A stretch of DNA of 27,415 bases from Phoronis australis. Taxonomy: Eukaryota > Phoronida > Phoronidae. Below, piece after piece: positions 1-12,900 of the stretch (the stretch's first letter is position 1; each line of letters starts with the position of its first letter). The DNA lies in the NCBI GenBank assembly GCA_002633005.1, contig NMRA01000239.1, forward strand, positions 272,288-299,702, in the 5' to 3' direction. The notes beneath the pieces were generated by a model. That model ran no database searches and had not been told where the DNA came from. It saw nothing but the letters and a program-made list of their open reading frames with translations. The position numbers were made by a program, and so were the translations under genes.

Positions 1-738
1 TCCGAAGTCGAACAACATGGTCTAATTAAACCAGAGCACATGTTACGCTACAACGAAAAACTGCAGCCTTCGGTGTATTTCCCATTTGTATTTTCATCAG
101 AAATTTTCGTCATGCGGGACTCGGTGACTCTTTCCATAGCTAAAGCGCCAAACACAAGCTAAATGCAAGACAATCGAGTAACGGTCTTGACATCGTCAAG
201 ACAAGGTAAAAATTACAAAGCCCGTTACACCAATTCTCAGATTCAAGCCTTACAGAGTAGTAATCATCCGTTGAACGCTTTAGTGACACGGGAGTTGCGT
301 CGATACCAAATTAGCGTTTCTAAAATTTTCCTTGTCCGAAAGTCGCGGGGCAAAAATCCGACGTTTATGGCATTGTCCGAAGTTCGAAGATCATTAAAAA
401 ACAGTTTTTGGACCTTGTACGAATTTCGTGGACTATGAAAAACTCATTTCGGAAATATTTATTCTTGGTCGAAAATGGCGGGCCGTCCGAAAATCACGCG
501 ACTTTACCGTATTGTTTCTTAAGCAAATTAGCTGGTGCATTTGAACTTTTGACATCAGTAAAATGAGTCCAAGATTTAACATACAAACTCCGCACAGATT
601 GAACACGGACTTTTAGACAATCATGCACTCAAATTTGCTGAATATTCATCTTGAGTTTGAATTTTCTGTTGTGGAGAACACTGCAGTAATTCTCTGTTTA
701 TTTCACACACTCTCACTTTGTATGACTCGTTTTGACAG
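1..738. other. Upstream intron or intergenic stretch, no gene seen
   Basis: No supported exon. An open frame at 163-438 has no recognisable domain and no convincing splice sites. The word GTCCGAA recurs with variations (start of window, about 336, 377 and 487), which suggests a degenerate repeat. Because the first resolved exon at 739 begins in phase 1 with an acceptor, this stretch is most likely an intron of the receptor gene whose earlier exons lie to the left. Confidence 0.5.
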
Positions 739-906
739 TTTACCACATCAAAACCTTTGGTGGAAATGGGAATGGGTCTGCCTGTGTGTTTCCGTATGAA
801 TACAAAAACAAGGAATACGTGGCTTGTATTACATTGGGCCACACTCAGCCGTGGTGTGCCACCACTGATAGCTATACCCGGGACAAAGCATGGGTCAACT
901 GTATAG
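739..906 (+). CDS. Exon: FN2 module 1
   Basis: The exon encodes one fibronectin type II module of 56 codons, the small two-disulfide fold that binds collagen or glycans in fibronectin, mannose receptors and gelatinases. Visible features are the opening KTFGGNGNGSAC, then CVFPYEY, a central ACIT, the signature TQPWCATTDSY and the closing RDKAWVNC, giving the four expected cysteines. The acceptor is TTTGACAG ending at 738 and the donor is G|GTAAGT after 906. Both ends are phase 1. It is the least regular of the three copies: W-V-N-C replaces the usual W-G-N-C ending. Confidence 0.88.
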   Translation, partial: FTTSKPLVEMGMGLPVCFRMNTKTRNTWLVLHWATLSRGVPPLIAIPGTKHGSTV

Positions 907-3900
907 GTAAGTACAATGTACAGTTTACGTTTCCTCGAAAGAGAAATTGCGAGAAGTACGGATTCATACGTTTTCTCAGAATAGAAATTGTGAGAATTGT
1001 GAATTTATGATTGGCCTATGTATGAACAATAAAGATAGTAATGTGTCACAAGTTTGTTTCCAGAGATGAAAAGGTTGGCGAAATAAGGTCATTTATTATG
1101 ACAAAATACAATTTTAGGTTCGAAATTTATTTTTACCTTACATATTATACACGAGAGTGATAACTATAATGGACTTTTCAGAGAGTACTTGAGAATAGTA
1201 CTAATAAAGTAATGAAAATATGGTTCAAGTGAGAACTGAACAGGGCAAAAAGCACCTAATATAAAGTTCAATTTTGTCAGTTTTTCAAGGTGGGATGCTA
1301 GGCGAAGAAAGTGAGAAGTGATTGTTTTGAAAGGTTACTATGTTAATCAACATTTTACTTAATATGATAAATACTAGCGAAAGAAATGGAATGGCTGAAC
1401 TTCCTCTTGTTTTGACAGATCACAACGTCCAAACGTTTGGTGGTAATGGTACTGGCACTCCCTGTGTGTTCCCATTTGTGTATGGAGGCAGGCAGCACTT
1501 CTCATGTATTACGATGGACCATACACAGCCATGGTGTGCCACATCGGATAATTATACACAGGATAGACTGTGGGGCAACTGTCTGATAGGTAAGTAACTG
1601 GTGTTTTGCTTATTGGTATAGATTGTTGGAGGTAAGTCTGTTACATGGCTATAAACATCCCAATCAAGAGATGGGAGTCAGCTTAATTCTTTCACTGTCA
1701 GTGTCGTCTTTTGGGGACTTCAAACATGGCTCGGCTGAATGCCGGTGTCGGCTGTTGGTGACTTAGGTACCTGTGTCCAGTTCGACTATTTTTAGCTCAG
1801 TGTTTAAATGCAGTTAATGACATCATACGACCATTCGGTGTTAGTATTTTGTTTGTTAGAAGCATTTGGTTGACAATGGGATTTTTTTTCTCAAATGTAG
1901 AGCGATTTGTTGATTTGTCTCGACTGATGGGATCAATGCTATGTCACAAATTGTTTATGATTCAGACTCAGAAGCGGAGTTCCAACTGTCCGACGATGCA
2001 TGGGCTAAGCATTTACAACCATAGTGATTTTGCAGTTAGCTAGTAACAGCAATTTTGTGGCCTTTTTTGTTTGAGAACCCAAAATTTTTAACTTCCTCAA
2101 ACTTAAATTGGCACTGGAAAGTGGCTCTTGTTCTAGAAAGTTTACAGTGAAAGAGACAACTTTGTTGTTTTATTACTACACTGTTTTAGTATTGTGATAA
2201 CACTGCTTTATGTGGAATACTTAAGTGTGTGAAATTCTGCAAAATTCAGGGAACCTTAACGAATTGAATGTTATTAGGAATTTTGAAGTGATTTAAGTGC
2301 ACTTACATTGTGTTTTTTCAAAGCTGCTCTGTCATGATTGCTTTTGTGTAGTTCGGCTTGAGATTTATAATATTTTTTATCAACTGCTTGTATTTGTATT
2401 TATACAATGCATTTACAACAAAGTTGTTTTGAGATTTTCACCCCAAATTTTCGGATAATTTAAGGGACTTTTCGAACAATACATACTTACATCCTAGGTT
2501 GAGTTAGCCACACTTGGTGCAGGAATTGTTGTTGCATTGTGTGCGGCCATGTCTCCTGCTGTGATCCTGCATCGATACTTCTTGCTGAGCTCGGTCAAAG
2601 TTGCACTGCATGCGGAGGGTCTGTGTGCATTCGGTTGCAGCAATCTTGCAACATATGCGCTTGAGTGTATCCCGCTCTCAATATGGCTACTTTTAGAACA
2701 CAAGTCGTGACTTGTCAGCTGATCACAAGAAGCTTACTCCAGTTAGAGGGCCACTTGCAGAACAGCAATACATGTGGACAACATGTGCCATGAAGCCAAG
2801 GTCTTTCGTAATTACTGCTTTGTGCTCGGCTGCCATTACTTTAGATATTACTTCTAGTGAAACACCAGTAGATTTACTGGGTGTTTAATCTGTTTATTGT
2901 GCTAGTTGAATAACAAATAGGCTGTTTACATTTGACTCTGCTACAATGTGACACCATCCTCTTGTTTTATCAGATAACAACATCCAAACCTTTGGTGGAA
3001 ATGGTGGTGGCGGTTTGTGCGTGTTCCCGTTTCTCTTCAAAGGCCAGAATTATTTCACGTGCCCCAGTGTGAACCACAACCAGCCATGGTGTTCCACAAC
3101 TTGGAATTATGACAGAGACAAGAAATGGGGAAATTGTGGTAATGCAGAGGATATTGTAATGCAGAGGATATTGTAATGCAGAGGATATTGTAATGAGAGA
3201 ATATTGTAATGCAGAGGATATTGTAATGCAGAGGATATTGTACTACATCTGTGATATAAGGGGTGAAAGGTTGTATTAGGTTCTGATGTTGCATCAGTTG
3301 CAATGTCATGTCTGGTATAGCTTTGACCTTCAATTCTAGGTTTGACCTTCAGTGAAAAGATTGCTTGGGAGAGTAATTTGGTTATAAACACTGCATGGGT
3401 TTCACTGTGTTTGGCTTTAGGTTTATGGAAAATTTGTTCTAAATTTTAAATTCAGAGAAATAATGAACAAAACTTTGTTTATTTTTCACTGAATTTTACA
3501 CTTTTATTTAAACAAACAATTACAATGAACAACCAGTCTACCTAAAAATGTCTTGACATTATACTTTTTAGTATCAGTGACCTATTGTTATTTGGGAATG
3601 TGAGTGATGGTCACAGACCCTGATTGGTTTTCTGAGCGTCTACACAGATTGTAAGTCTCGGGTTCTACCCCTTGTCAAGGCGGCAGTCTTTCAAGACTTG
3701 TAATTTCTAAGTTACATAATGTGACCACATGTGACCCTGTAGGTGACGAACTTTATGCATCTGTTTTTATTCTCAAAACAGGAAACAATTTATCCACTCA
3801 GTTTTGCATCAGCCATTAAATACGTCTGAAGGAGGAAAGTTAATAAGTTTGTTGGCAGGTTCTGTCTCCCTATTAGTCTTTTATCCATTAAGCATCACCA

Positions 3901-6900
3901 TATCTCCATTCTGAAATGTGATTGGGGAGACAATAATGTGTTCCAAGTTTCTTTGACCACACAGGAGAATGTGAGCATTTGCTGCGTTTGCCGTGGTTTT
4001 AAATTGGGGAATTTTTCTGACTTAACACAGATGAAGCTATTGTCGCTGTTTAAACTATCAGAGTTGTTAGATTTATTTCCCCTGTAGCCATCTTACTATT
4101 CCAAGAACAGTTATTTGATATGTTTTTGCCACAATTCTAGATTTGCCGTTGATGAAATGGAATTAGATATATGTTTGTTTTATTGAGCTGTTCCTGTGTT
4201 ATAGTATAGGTTGTCATAGCTAGCTCCTATTTCCTTTATGGTACAACTATTAGTTGCATACTAAACTTGACCCTAACACAGTCTGTTTCACAGAAACTGT
4301 AATTGCTGTGTGCTACCCTCTTGTAGGCATCAACAAAACAGAGCTGAACATTCTCAACCTGCCACACATCTATGACATCAAAGTGCTGGACGATTATCTC
4401 TTCCTGACAAGCTGGAACAGTAGTGCCCTCTATGTGGTGGACTTGCTCACAAACCAATTGAGAACGGTTGCTCCCGGTCTGATGCGACCCACTCAAATGG
4501 TTGTACAGTTTGATCCATCTACAATTCTTGGTTGGTATCAACAAATTTTGGAGATCTAAAATTTCTCTTCAAAATAAATCCTATTTCTTTAAAGTTGCAT
4601 TTTCTTTACACAGTAATCCTTAAGTTTTGCTTGGAAACTATTCAAAGTCTGGAAGTCTAGAAAATGTTAACAATTAAGACATTACTGAAACTGTATCTTA
4701 AATGACTCTTAGATTAACCATTCATATTTTTAAAAACTTTTTTTTTGCTTTTGTGTTGTTGACACACTACAAGACTCAGCTGTTAGTGTGGCACTGGAAA
4801 GCATGGCATGAAAATCAGATTTCGTCATCAGAATGTTCTCACAAGGAAATTATTACAGCGAAATACACAGAAATGATAGATGGTACTCAGAAGAATGTAT
4901 AGTATAATTCAATGTAAACAAACCTGTTCCCAACCTTATCCTAAACTGACCAACATTTATTTAATGCCTAATAAACTATTTCAAAATATTTAAAACTAGT
5001 CCAGTTCTGGGGATGGTTGACTTGTGAAAGATACTCAAGTTCCAGCGTCTGAAAATTGTAAGGTGACCAACAACTACCGTCATGTTAAAGGTATTGATAC
5101 AATCTGTTTCAGGGTGCCCTGTGGATTTACAATGTGATGAGTGTAAATATGTACCAGGTGTGAACATGATGTGTACCTGTGAAGAGGACTCTCACCTGGG
5201 TCCAGATGGACATACTTGTATTGCCAATAGTGAGTCTATTGTGAATTACAGTAATGGTCACTGTCTCTTTAGTAAAAAATGAATTGATTGCTTGCATTGG
5301 TAAAGGGCTATGTTAAGCTTGTCTAATGATCTCTTCTAAAGGGGGCAATTAAGTCAGATATAACGTGCCCACATTTTGAGAGCCAGTTTGTGCCTGTTGT
5401 TCAGTGGAGAGAACTGGTTCTCAAAATGTGGGCACTATCCGACTATTACCCTGAAGGGGGTATTGTAATTGCTGTCAAAGTTCTGAAATTGACTTAATAC
5501 GACATGCATTGTTTGATAAGCTGGTGCTGCACCAATTTGCGTTTGTGTTATCGTAGAGTCACGTGTTAGTGCTGGTCCTTTATTAAGCACCAGTCTTGAA
5601 TAAACGCCACGTAAAAGGTAATTGGAAACACCATTGTTGAGTGCTGGTGGTGGTAATTCAAGGCTAATTGAAAGTTTAATTCTAGCAGCAATTTACCTTC
5701 GATGTTTTACTGGATAGTGTAAAGTGTACTGTTAACTAAATGCAAGTCAAAATAACATTTACATAATAATGAATAGATGCGTTGCAAGCATTAAAAATTA
5801 CGAGCGCTGGGTTTGAAATAAGCGCAAAGTCAAAAAATGTTTAAAAAAAAAAATTATCACCCAGGCGCTACTACATGACATAACGGTATTTCCTCATTGC
5901 ACAGCGGTAACTGAAAGCACAATACACTGCTGATAACTGTGATGCTGTCACACCATGTAGAAATGAGCTTTAGAATTTAGCCTGCTTAATAGCCTGAGCA
6001 TTTCAACTAGTTGTCGAGCCATTGCGATGAATACTGTTGATACTGTTACGCCGTGTAGGCTTAGCTTTATGATTTTGCCTGCTTCACTTATCGTGAGCAT
6101 TTCAGCTAGTTGTTGAGCCATTACTAACATAGTTCACTTTTTGTTTCTAAGCGACCGCTGCTCCAACGGAGAATTCCCAGCCAAGTAGTGTGTATATCAG
6201 ACGCATGACCACAGTTGAAAGTGTGCCACTAACTGCTTCAACTCATAGTGTTACACTGTCTGTTAATATGCCAGTCACTCAAAGTGCAACTCCAACTACC
6301 AGCGACGCCTATCTAACATCGCAACCTCTCGTGTCAACTCAGTCCACTCCTGGCAAGTTCTGCATGAGCTATTATAATTATTATTATTGTTATTATTATT
6401 TCTATTATGCATATTGCTGTCGTCTCTGCGTGGGCTTCTCAATTCTGTAGCTGAGTTTGTTAAACCCCTAGAAGGATGAAGCTTATATTTATAATTTTGC
6501 ATTACAATATGTATATAGATTATTACATGTTTTCAGTCGTTATGCCCTGTATTTTAGAGCCCAAGTAGATTTTGGATTTCTCCCAAATCTACGAGGGCTC
6601 TAGAATACAGGGATAACGACTGAGAACATGTAATAATCTATTTATACCACATACTGAAGGAGAAACATTGCAATGAATCGATCTACCTTTCTCGACTTGC
6701 CTCGGCTTTGTAACTACTTTCTGTGTCAGCGGCCCGAGGTCGGAGGTCGTGACCTTGTAGAAAAGCCGAGCTATTTTTGTCAAATACATGCTTTTACTAC
6801 AAACCAATTGAAAATTTAAACAAAATGGAAAGAAAGTGAATCTATAAATAGAGGCTTAGCAAATATTATAATAGCTTACTACACATTTTAATCACGTTAA

Positions 6901-9900
6901 GCTTCAACCGAGAAAATATCGTCTGCTAAAGTAGGTTACCACTGGTAACTGAGTATAATGCTCAAGTCGAAGGATCCTGACGACAGGATACCCGCATTCA
7001 AATTGGAGATCGGTGATTTACTAGTGAGAGAAAATGAGAGATAAATTTCACTGAATTAAAATATCGTTTTTATGAAAATTTTACGTCTTATTTTTCATAG
7101 CGTATAAATGTCGGTACAATGCCCTTTGTTGAACATGCGATTGTTGCGCGTGCTCATTTAAGTATTCTATTTTCACGTTCGATGATGTTAGCCTCTGAGT
7201 GGTGCAGTGGAATCTCCTGTGGACCGGGTTCAAAACGGGCCTCGATTCCCGCCAAAATGTTATCTCATTCACGAGATAACTAAATGGGTTATTACACGGT
7301 TGTATTGGCCATTCGTGGCTGATATTGTGGTATAAGGTACATTATCATTAGCCAGCAGCTAATACACATCCTTATGTTGAGTTCTCATTGGTCCCCTTTC
7401 TCTTACTGGAAGGAGGGAGACATTACCAGGAAGCGATAACTGTTCTGGCGAATTTTAACGCGTTTCAGGAGCTGGCCAAGTTGTCAGCACTTCAATCATT
7501 GCGAGTTAATGTTGAATGTGTTGGGGAGGAAGTATATCACAGCTTATGCTCTAATGATTTTCCTGAAGTCACCTGCTGCTGAAGCACTCGTTTGTGCTAC
7601 ATACATGAGACTATATTTGACTTCAGTGCAATCTATACATCCAGGATATATCCATTACTGTGTATATGCGCGCGCGCACATGTGGCATTTCCGCAAAGAA
7701 ACTGATCCTGTTTTGTTTTTCACGGTTGAGCTGTAATTTTGCAGCTACTTTCAGCAAATAGCCAAATGCAGCGTTATGTTATGTGTCGTATTCCTTTGTT
7801 CTACAGCTGCCAGCCAGCCCACTACTCTGTCGCCTGCTGATAGTAAATACAGTAAGTCTGTGGTTGTGCTGTGGTCCTCTTTTTACATAGTACTGTAAAC
7901 ATTCTCCAGTTTGGGAGTCTCTGACAGTCCTCTTTGGGACACCCACTGTAATTCGAAGCAAAATTGAATGTTCTTGATTCTAAATGTTGGGACATGGGTG
8001 ATTTTGGCACTTAACATTATGTTTTAGATCAACAGATTCTTGAAAATAGACTTGGCAGTTGATATAATTGTCAAGAGTAGCCTCTGACGCAACATTTTCA
8101 TGATTCCCCATATTGTGTAACATCTAGGTGAATGGTCATTTGTTTTTTATTGTAATTCTTAGATTTGAGACAGTTAATATAATATATCTAAAATTTGGTA
8201 CGGGCTCCTACCTTGAGTAAACTAATTAACTATTCACTGTCCCAAAATGGAGAATTTTTACCGTAATCAGAAACCGTTCTTGTGTTCATATATCTGAAGA
8301 AAACTGCCGTTTCCACTCATTTGCAAAAGTTGGTGCCTTGCTATACAACTCTGCATGTACCTTTATTTTCATGTATAGTGAATCGTTGGTAATTGGAAAT
8401 GAGTTGTGAACCATACTGTGAAAAAGTGTTACAGCATTAGACGATTGCTGTAGCCAATGTTTTCCTTATAGTTAAGAGCCCAACATGTTCAGAAAATCAA
8501 TTCAGGGAAAGCATTCATTTATTACGACTTTATTGAAGAAAAAACATTTATTTGAAGTTTACTTCTGTAGGTAATTACTTATAATTATTTTTCAGTAGAA
8601 CTAATTTAGTACATATTCAATGACTCTGACTGTTGTTATTCTTAATATGTGACAAGGATTTCGTACAAACACCTTGATTTTAGTTACAAATTTTGTGGAA
8701 TTAGTCTCCTTCGAATTATTTGTAAAAAAGGGAGAAACTGTGCTGCAATGTTGACTCAGTTCCAGCTATTTGTATTGAACACTATTCATGTCTTTTCTGT
8801 GTCAGAACCTCTCTACTGTCCTCAAGACATCCACGTCGTCACATCAAGTGACACTAGGCGTGTCTCTTTCACACAGCCAGACTTTGTCGGCGACCCCTCG
8901 GTCACACAAACTCACAAATCAGACACTGATTTCAAGGTGGGCACTACCAAGGTCACGTTCATAGCATTATATAAGGAGAAGACTAAAGATGGCGCACCTG
9001 TCAGGGTCAGATGTTCCTTTAACATAATAGTCGAAAAGAAAGGTGAGGCCTGTTGGATTACTTTTGTGTGCCATGTGCTTTTTTGTCTGGAGAAATGATA
9101 TATGCCTTTTGTTGTAGAGCTATCTGTTATGATTTTAGAGAATGATAAATCATGAAGACAGTCTACAATCTCATGATCACCAGTGACAATAAGAGCAGTG
9201 AATGCTGTTCTTTGTGAACCCTGCTCTTAGTCATACAAGTCACCTAATTGGTCTGTGTAACTAATAACAAAGAGTTTGAAGTCTTGGTTGCGTAAGGCTA
9301 ACATCAGATATTTATTAAAGGGAGATTGTGTTTGTATTATGAGGCCCAATCAAGGGTCAAACAAGTTTGTAATATAGCTCAATAATTACATACTAATAAC
9401 ACAATATTTGTTGCTAACAAGAAGTGTCAACTTTCTTTTTTTTCCGGACTTGAATTATTTCTTCACACAAATGCAAATTCAAAATGAATTATCAATTATG
9501 AATCTTCATTTCCAAAATTTTATTCTTGCTTGTGAAGACAGGATTACGCGTTCTCACATAAAAAATGAAAGTACACATTCAAAAAAGCTTCTCAGAAACA
9601 TGAAATAAATAATAATTTCACAAATATGAAAAATACATAAAGATTTTGTGTAAAGTACAGGAAAAAAGAGGAATTGGTGTGTCCAGTGGGATAATTGTCC
9701 ACTACTCAAGGTCATCGGTTCGAGTCCCACTGGAGCTCGCTGGTAGACCCTTGAATCAGGACTCGAGCCTAGCAGCTCGGTTTCATCTGTTTATGATCGA
9801 CATATGTCCATAATTATATATAAATGATACATGCATCACAAGCTCGTTACCAGAGATGAAAAGGAGACCGTGGTAGGTGACTCTGGATAACAATAGACTA

Positions 9901-12900
9901 ATGAGAAGACTGGGAAAGCGACGTGCAGTCTTACACAAAGGAACCGAAAAGAGTAAGATGAAAAGGAGAAAGGAGTAAGACGGGTCCATATGCTCACATA
10001 AACAAATTTAACGAGTGAAATACCTTTTTATAAATAGCGTGAACATGCTTCCAGGTGATCAGTGCAATGAGCCCACATGAGTGACTTGTGTATGACTTGT
10101 ACAACGTGTATCAGACCACCTGCAATTATTTTCATTTGTAGGACAGAAGGGGTTATGTGATTTGCTGCCATCTGATAATTTTACATCACATCATGTTATA
10201 AGCAGCAAGAAAAACATTGTGTTGAGTGTCTTTTTCTAATTTCCAGATCTTCCGTGTGGTGAATTGCCTGTTGTCACCAATGGAAACTTCAAGTGTTCTG
10301 GGTCAAAATGCTTCGTGGAGTGCTTTGGCAGGTATCGTGCTAGAGATCCAGACCAAAAATACACCTGCCAGAAAAAGAAATGGACTCCAAGTTTTGGCGA
10401 TGGATTCGGGCTGCTGGCGTGTTATGGTGCGTATATGTCCAACATGAACTGTAGGTGCAAGGCAGGATCAAGCAGGATCTTCGTGAAATTTGGCAGATGT
10501 ATTTTGTATAAATATTTTGATTAAAAAACCCATATTTACAAAAGTACACACAGCAACGCCCTCACACACGCACATGTACACACACGGGCGCACGCGCACA
10601 CACAAACAGGAATACACACGTGCACCTAATGCTGCAGGTCACTGAGAAAAATAGTTACAAAGTTACAACATGTCAAATGTATTTTTATGAACCTGGCAAC
10701 GAATGGCGACAAGTTTTGAATCAATTTGTCTACCCCTGTTCCCCCTATTGGCAATTTTATTCTTTTACAATTGCCTCTGTATCTTCCCATTTCATTGGCA
10801 GATTTTTCTGAAATTTGCCAAAATGTGTGTCTAGAGCACTACTCGTATTGACATTCAAATGGATCCAACTACTGTGGAAAAGTTTGAAAAGATGGAGCAC
10901 CCTTAACTAATATCTTTATCATTTGTGATGTACACAGTGCCAGTGGGTGCATATCAACGTTCTGTGTAGCTCTCGTTTGGAGGCCTTTTTGATCAATTCA
11001 GCATACTGTACTTAGTCTTTTCTCTAAACATCAAGTTATTATAAATAAATAAAAATTATCCCTCGAATCACAATTTATGTAGAGAGCAAGTCCCGCCGAT
11101 TTTCAGTCTAGTCTTTGTACGACGTAACCATTTTTCCATTTGACTTCATTAATTGTGCCAGAAGCAGGTAATTAAACTAATATAACAGTGGTATAAAAAC
11201 TGATTAGATGCTCAGCGTTAATATTGTGTGACTTGCTCGTAGTGTCTCAACTTCTGCTTTAAAGTATTACTTTTATTATAAATGATTTCATTTTCATGCG
11301 TCTACATGTACATGACTTATAGGTTCCTATTAAAGAATTGACATGGCTTTCCAGTTTTGAGACAGATTTGGCGTATTCTGCAACCTAGTGGCCAGTTTTG
11401 TTATTTTTGAATCCGTTTTTGGTGTCCATCTCTCTAGCTGCCAAAGGATGATATGAAAATTGACACATGTGTTCCTGTAGAGAAGACAGTGATTTTTGGA
11501 CAAGCTCAACTGTAGCACCACCTAATGCCATTTTTGTATCCACACCTACATGTCCTGAACTTTTTGCAGGATTGTTGTAGAATTTGGCTTGTGTTTTCGT
11601 GGCAACTTGACAGTGAATAATAATGACGACTTTTGGACAGACGCGATTGATGCTATGGTCCGATGTGGCAACTTGAGATTTTTTATGTTGATCTATGTAG
11701 TCTTCATTGACAAGATTTTCATGAAATTTGATAATTAAGCGCCTATTAAGGAGACAGCGATGTATTCCTATTTTTGGATGGATTCGACGTATTCTATGCC
11801 ACCAAGGGGCTATTTGTTTGATTTGCTAGTCTGTTTTATATTCTGTCTGCAAAATCGCTCCAGTGACCTGTATAAATGTTGAAAGACGTGTTCCTGTTGA
11901 GAAGGCCCTCAGACTGATGTCAATTTTCGGATGGCTGCGACTACTGTGGCGTCCTCTTGTGGCTATTTTGTTATTGTTTTTTATTTTGCATCCACAGTTA
12001 CATTTTTTTAAACCCCTTACATGATCTTTGTGAAATTTGACAGATATCCTATGAACGTGCCAACAGGTGACAACTTCTTACAGATGGTTCCTATACTGTG
12101 GTTGTGCCTCACAATTCTACCACCACCCAGTGGCCATTTCGATACTACACCTCTGCAAGCATACCATTTGTGGGTGCATTTCAACGCTTTGCCTAAAAAG
12201 GGACCTACTGAGGTTCAGAATATATTTTATTTCTAGTAATATATGCCAAATTCATAAATGAGTTTTAATTGTAGCTATTAAATGGAATCTTTCCTTCTGA
12301 AGCATGTTCTTTAATCCATCGTACATCCCTACTATTTTATTTTGCAGAGCTACAACTCCCTAAGGAGATGACATACTCCGTACAGATCAACTTGGCTGGC
12401 AGCTGTCTCAAGCCAGTGGATGAATTTTCTAGAGACCTACAGAATGAAGTTGTTAAACTGCTGAAGATTAAGAATAAAGAATTTTGTAGTACAGAGCAGG
12501 TCAAGTCTTGTTCGCTCAACGATGTGTCTGTCAAATGTGGTCGTGTTGAAAGGTCTGCTCGCGACGTTGATGGAGGCATCGGCATCAACATGACAATGGT
12601 GGCAGTGTTCTTGTGAGTATGGGTACACATTTTTGGTCTAATGTTTGTATAAATTGTCTTGCGGACGTAGTATTCATGGACAATAGTCTGTTATAACATG
12701 CCCGTATTTTGAGAACCAGTTTTTATGCCCGTTATTGAGTGGAGAAAACTGGTTCTCAAAATTAGGGCACGTTACATCAGACCATTACCGTATTCACGAC
12801 TGTCCATGTGTCGGTCCGTATGTACATTGTCATGTTCGTCTAATGATCACAGTTAGCAATGTCATGAGTTATTCAAGTGCGCATTTTTAACAGATCCAAC

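Larger units (their letters stand above)
5230..6151 (+). other. Intron between EGF and stalk exons
   Basis: Holds the family A hairpin at 5346 and the 98-bp-period duplication at 5941-6122. Between them are GC-box-like short inverted words (GTGCTGG/CACCAG near 5570, GCGCTGGG/CCCAGGCGC near 5800 and 5865) that may be the ends of further degraded elements. Confidence 0.55.
10427..12347 (+). other. Longest receptor intron
   Basis: Carries a CA-rich tract at 10541-10620, a copy of the satellite word GATCTTCGTGAAATTTGGCA near 10477, and the degenerate tandem repeats of 11330-12240. No exon found. Confidence 0.6.

Noticed and set aside
163-438. 91-codon plus-strand open frame
   Set aside because: No domain, no splice or promoter context, and the sequence carries repeated GTCCGAA words; most likely non-coding.
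1943-2042. Acidic plus-strand frame (MSQIVYDSDSEAEFQLSDD) that looked like a transposase N-terminus
   Set aside because: Only about 27 codons, no flanking element ends, and it lies within an intron; too short to support.
3055-3391. Two minus-strand frames of 92-94 codons
   Set aside because: They are the reverse of the third FN2 exon and of the 17-bp minisatellite, which explains the repeated LHYNILCIT-type translation.
4236-4544. 102-codon minus-strand frame
   Set aside because: Antisense shadow of the YWTD exon, which has homology and correct splice sites on the plus strand.
6296-6502. Minus-strand frame with an Asn run
   Set aside because: The Asn run comes from the TTA microsatellite; antisense to the stalk exon.
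11330-12261. Several open frames in the long intron
   Set aside because: They lie in the degenerate tandem repeat and change frame between units.
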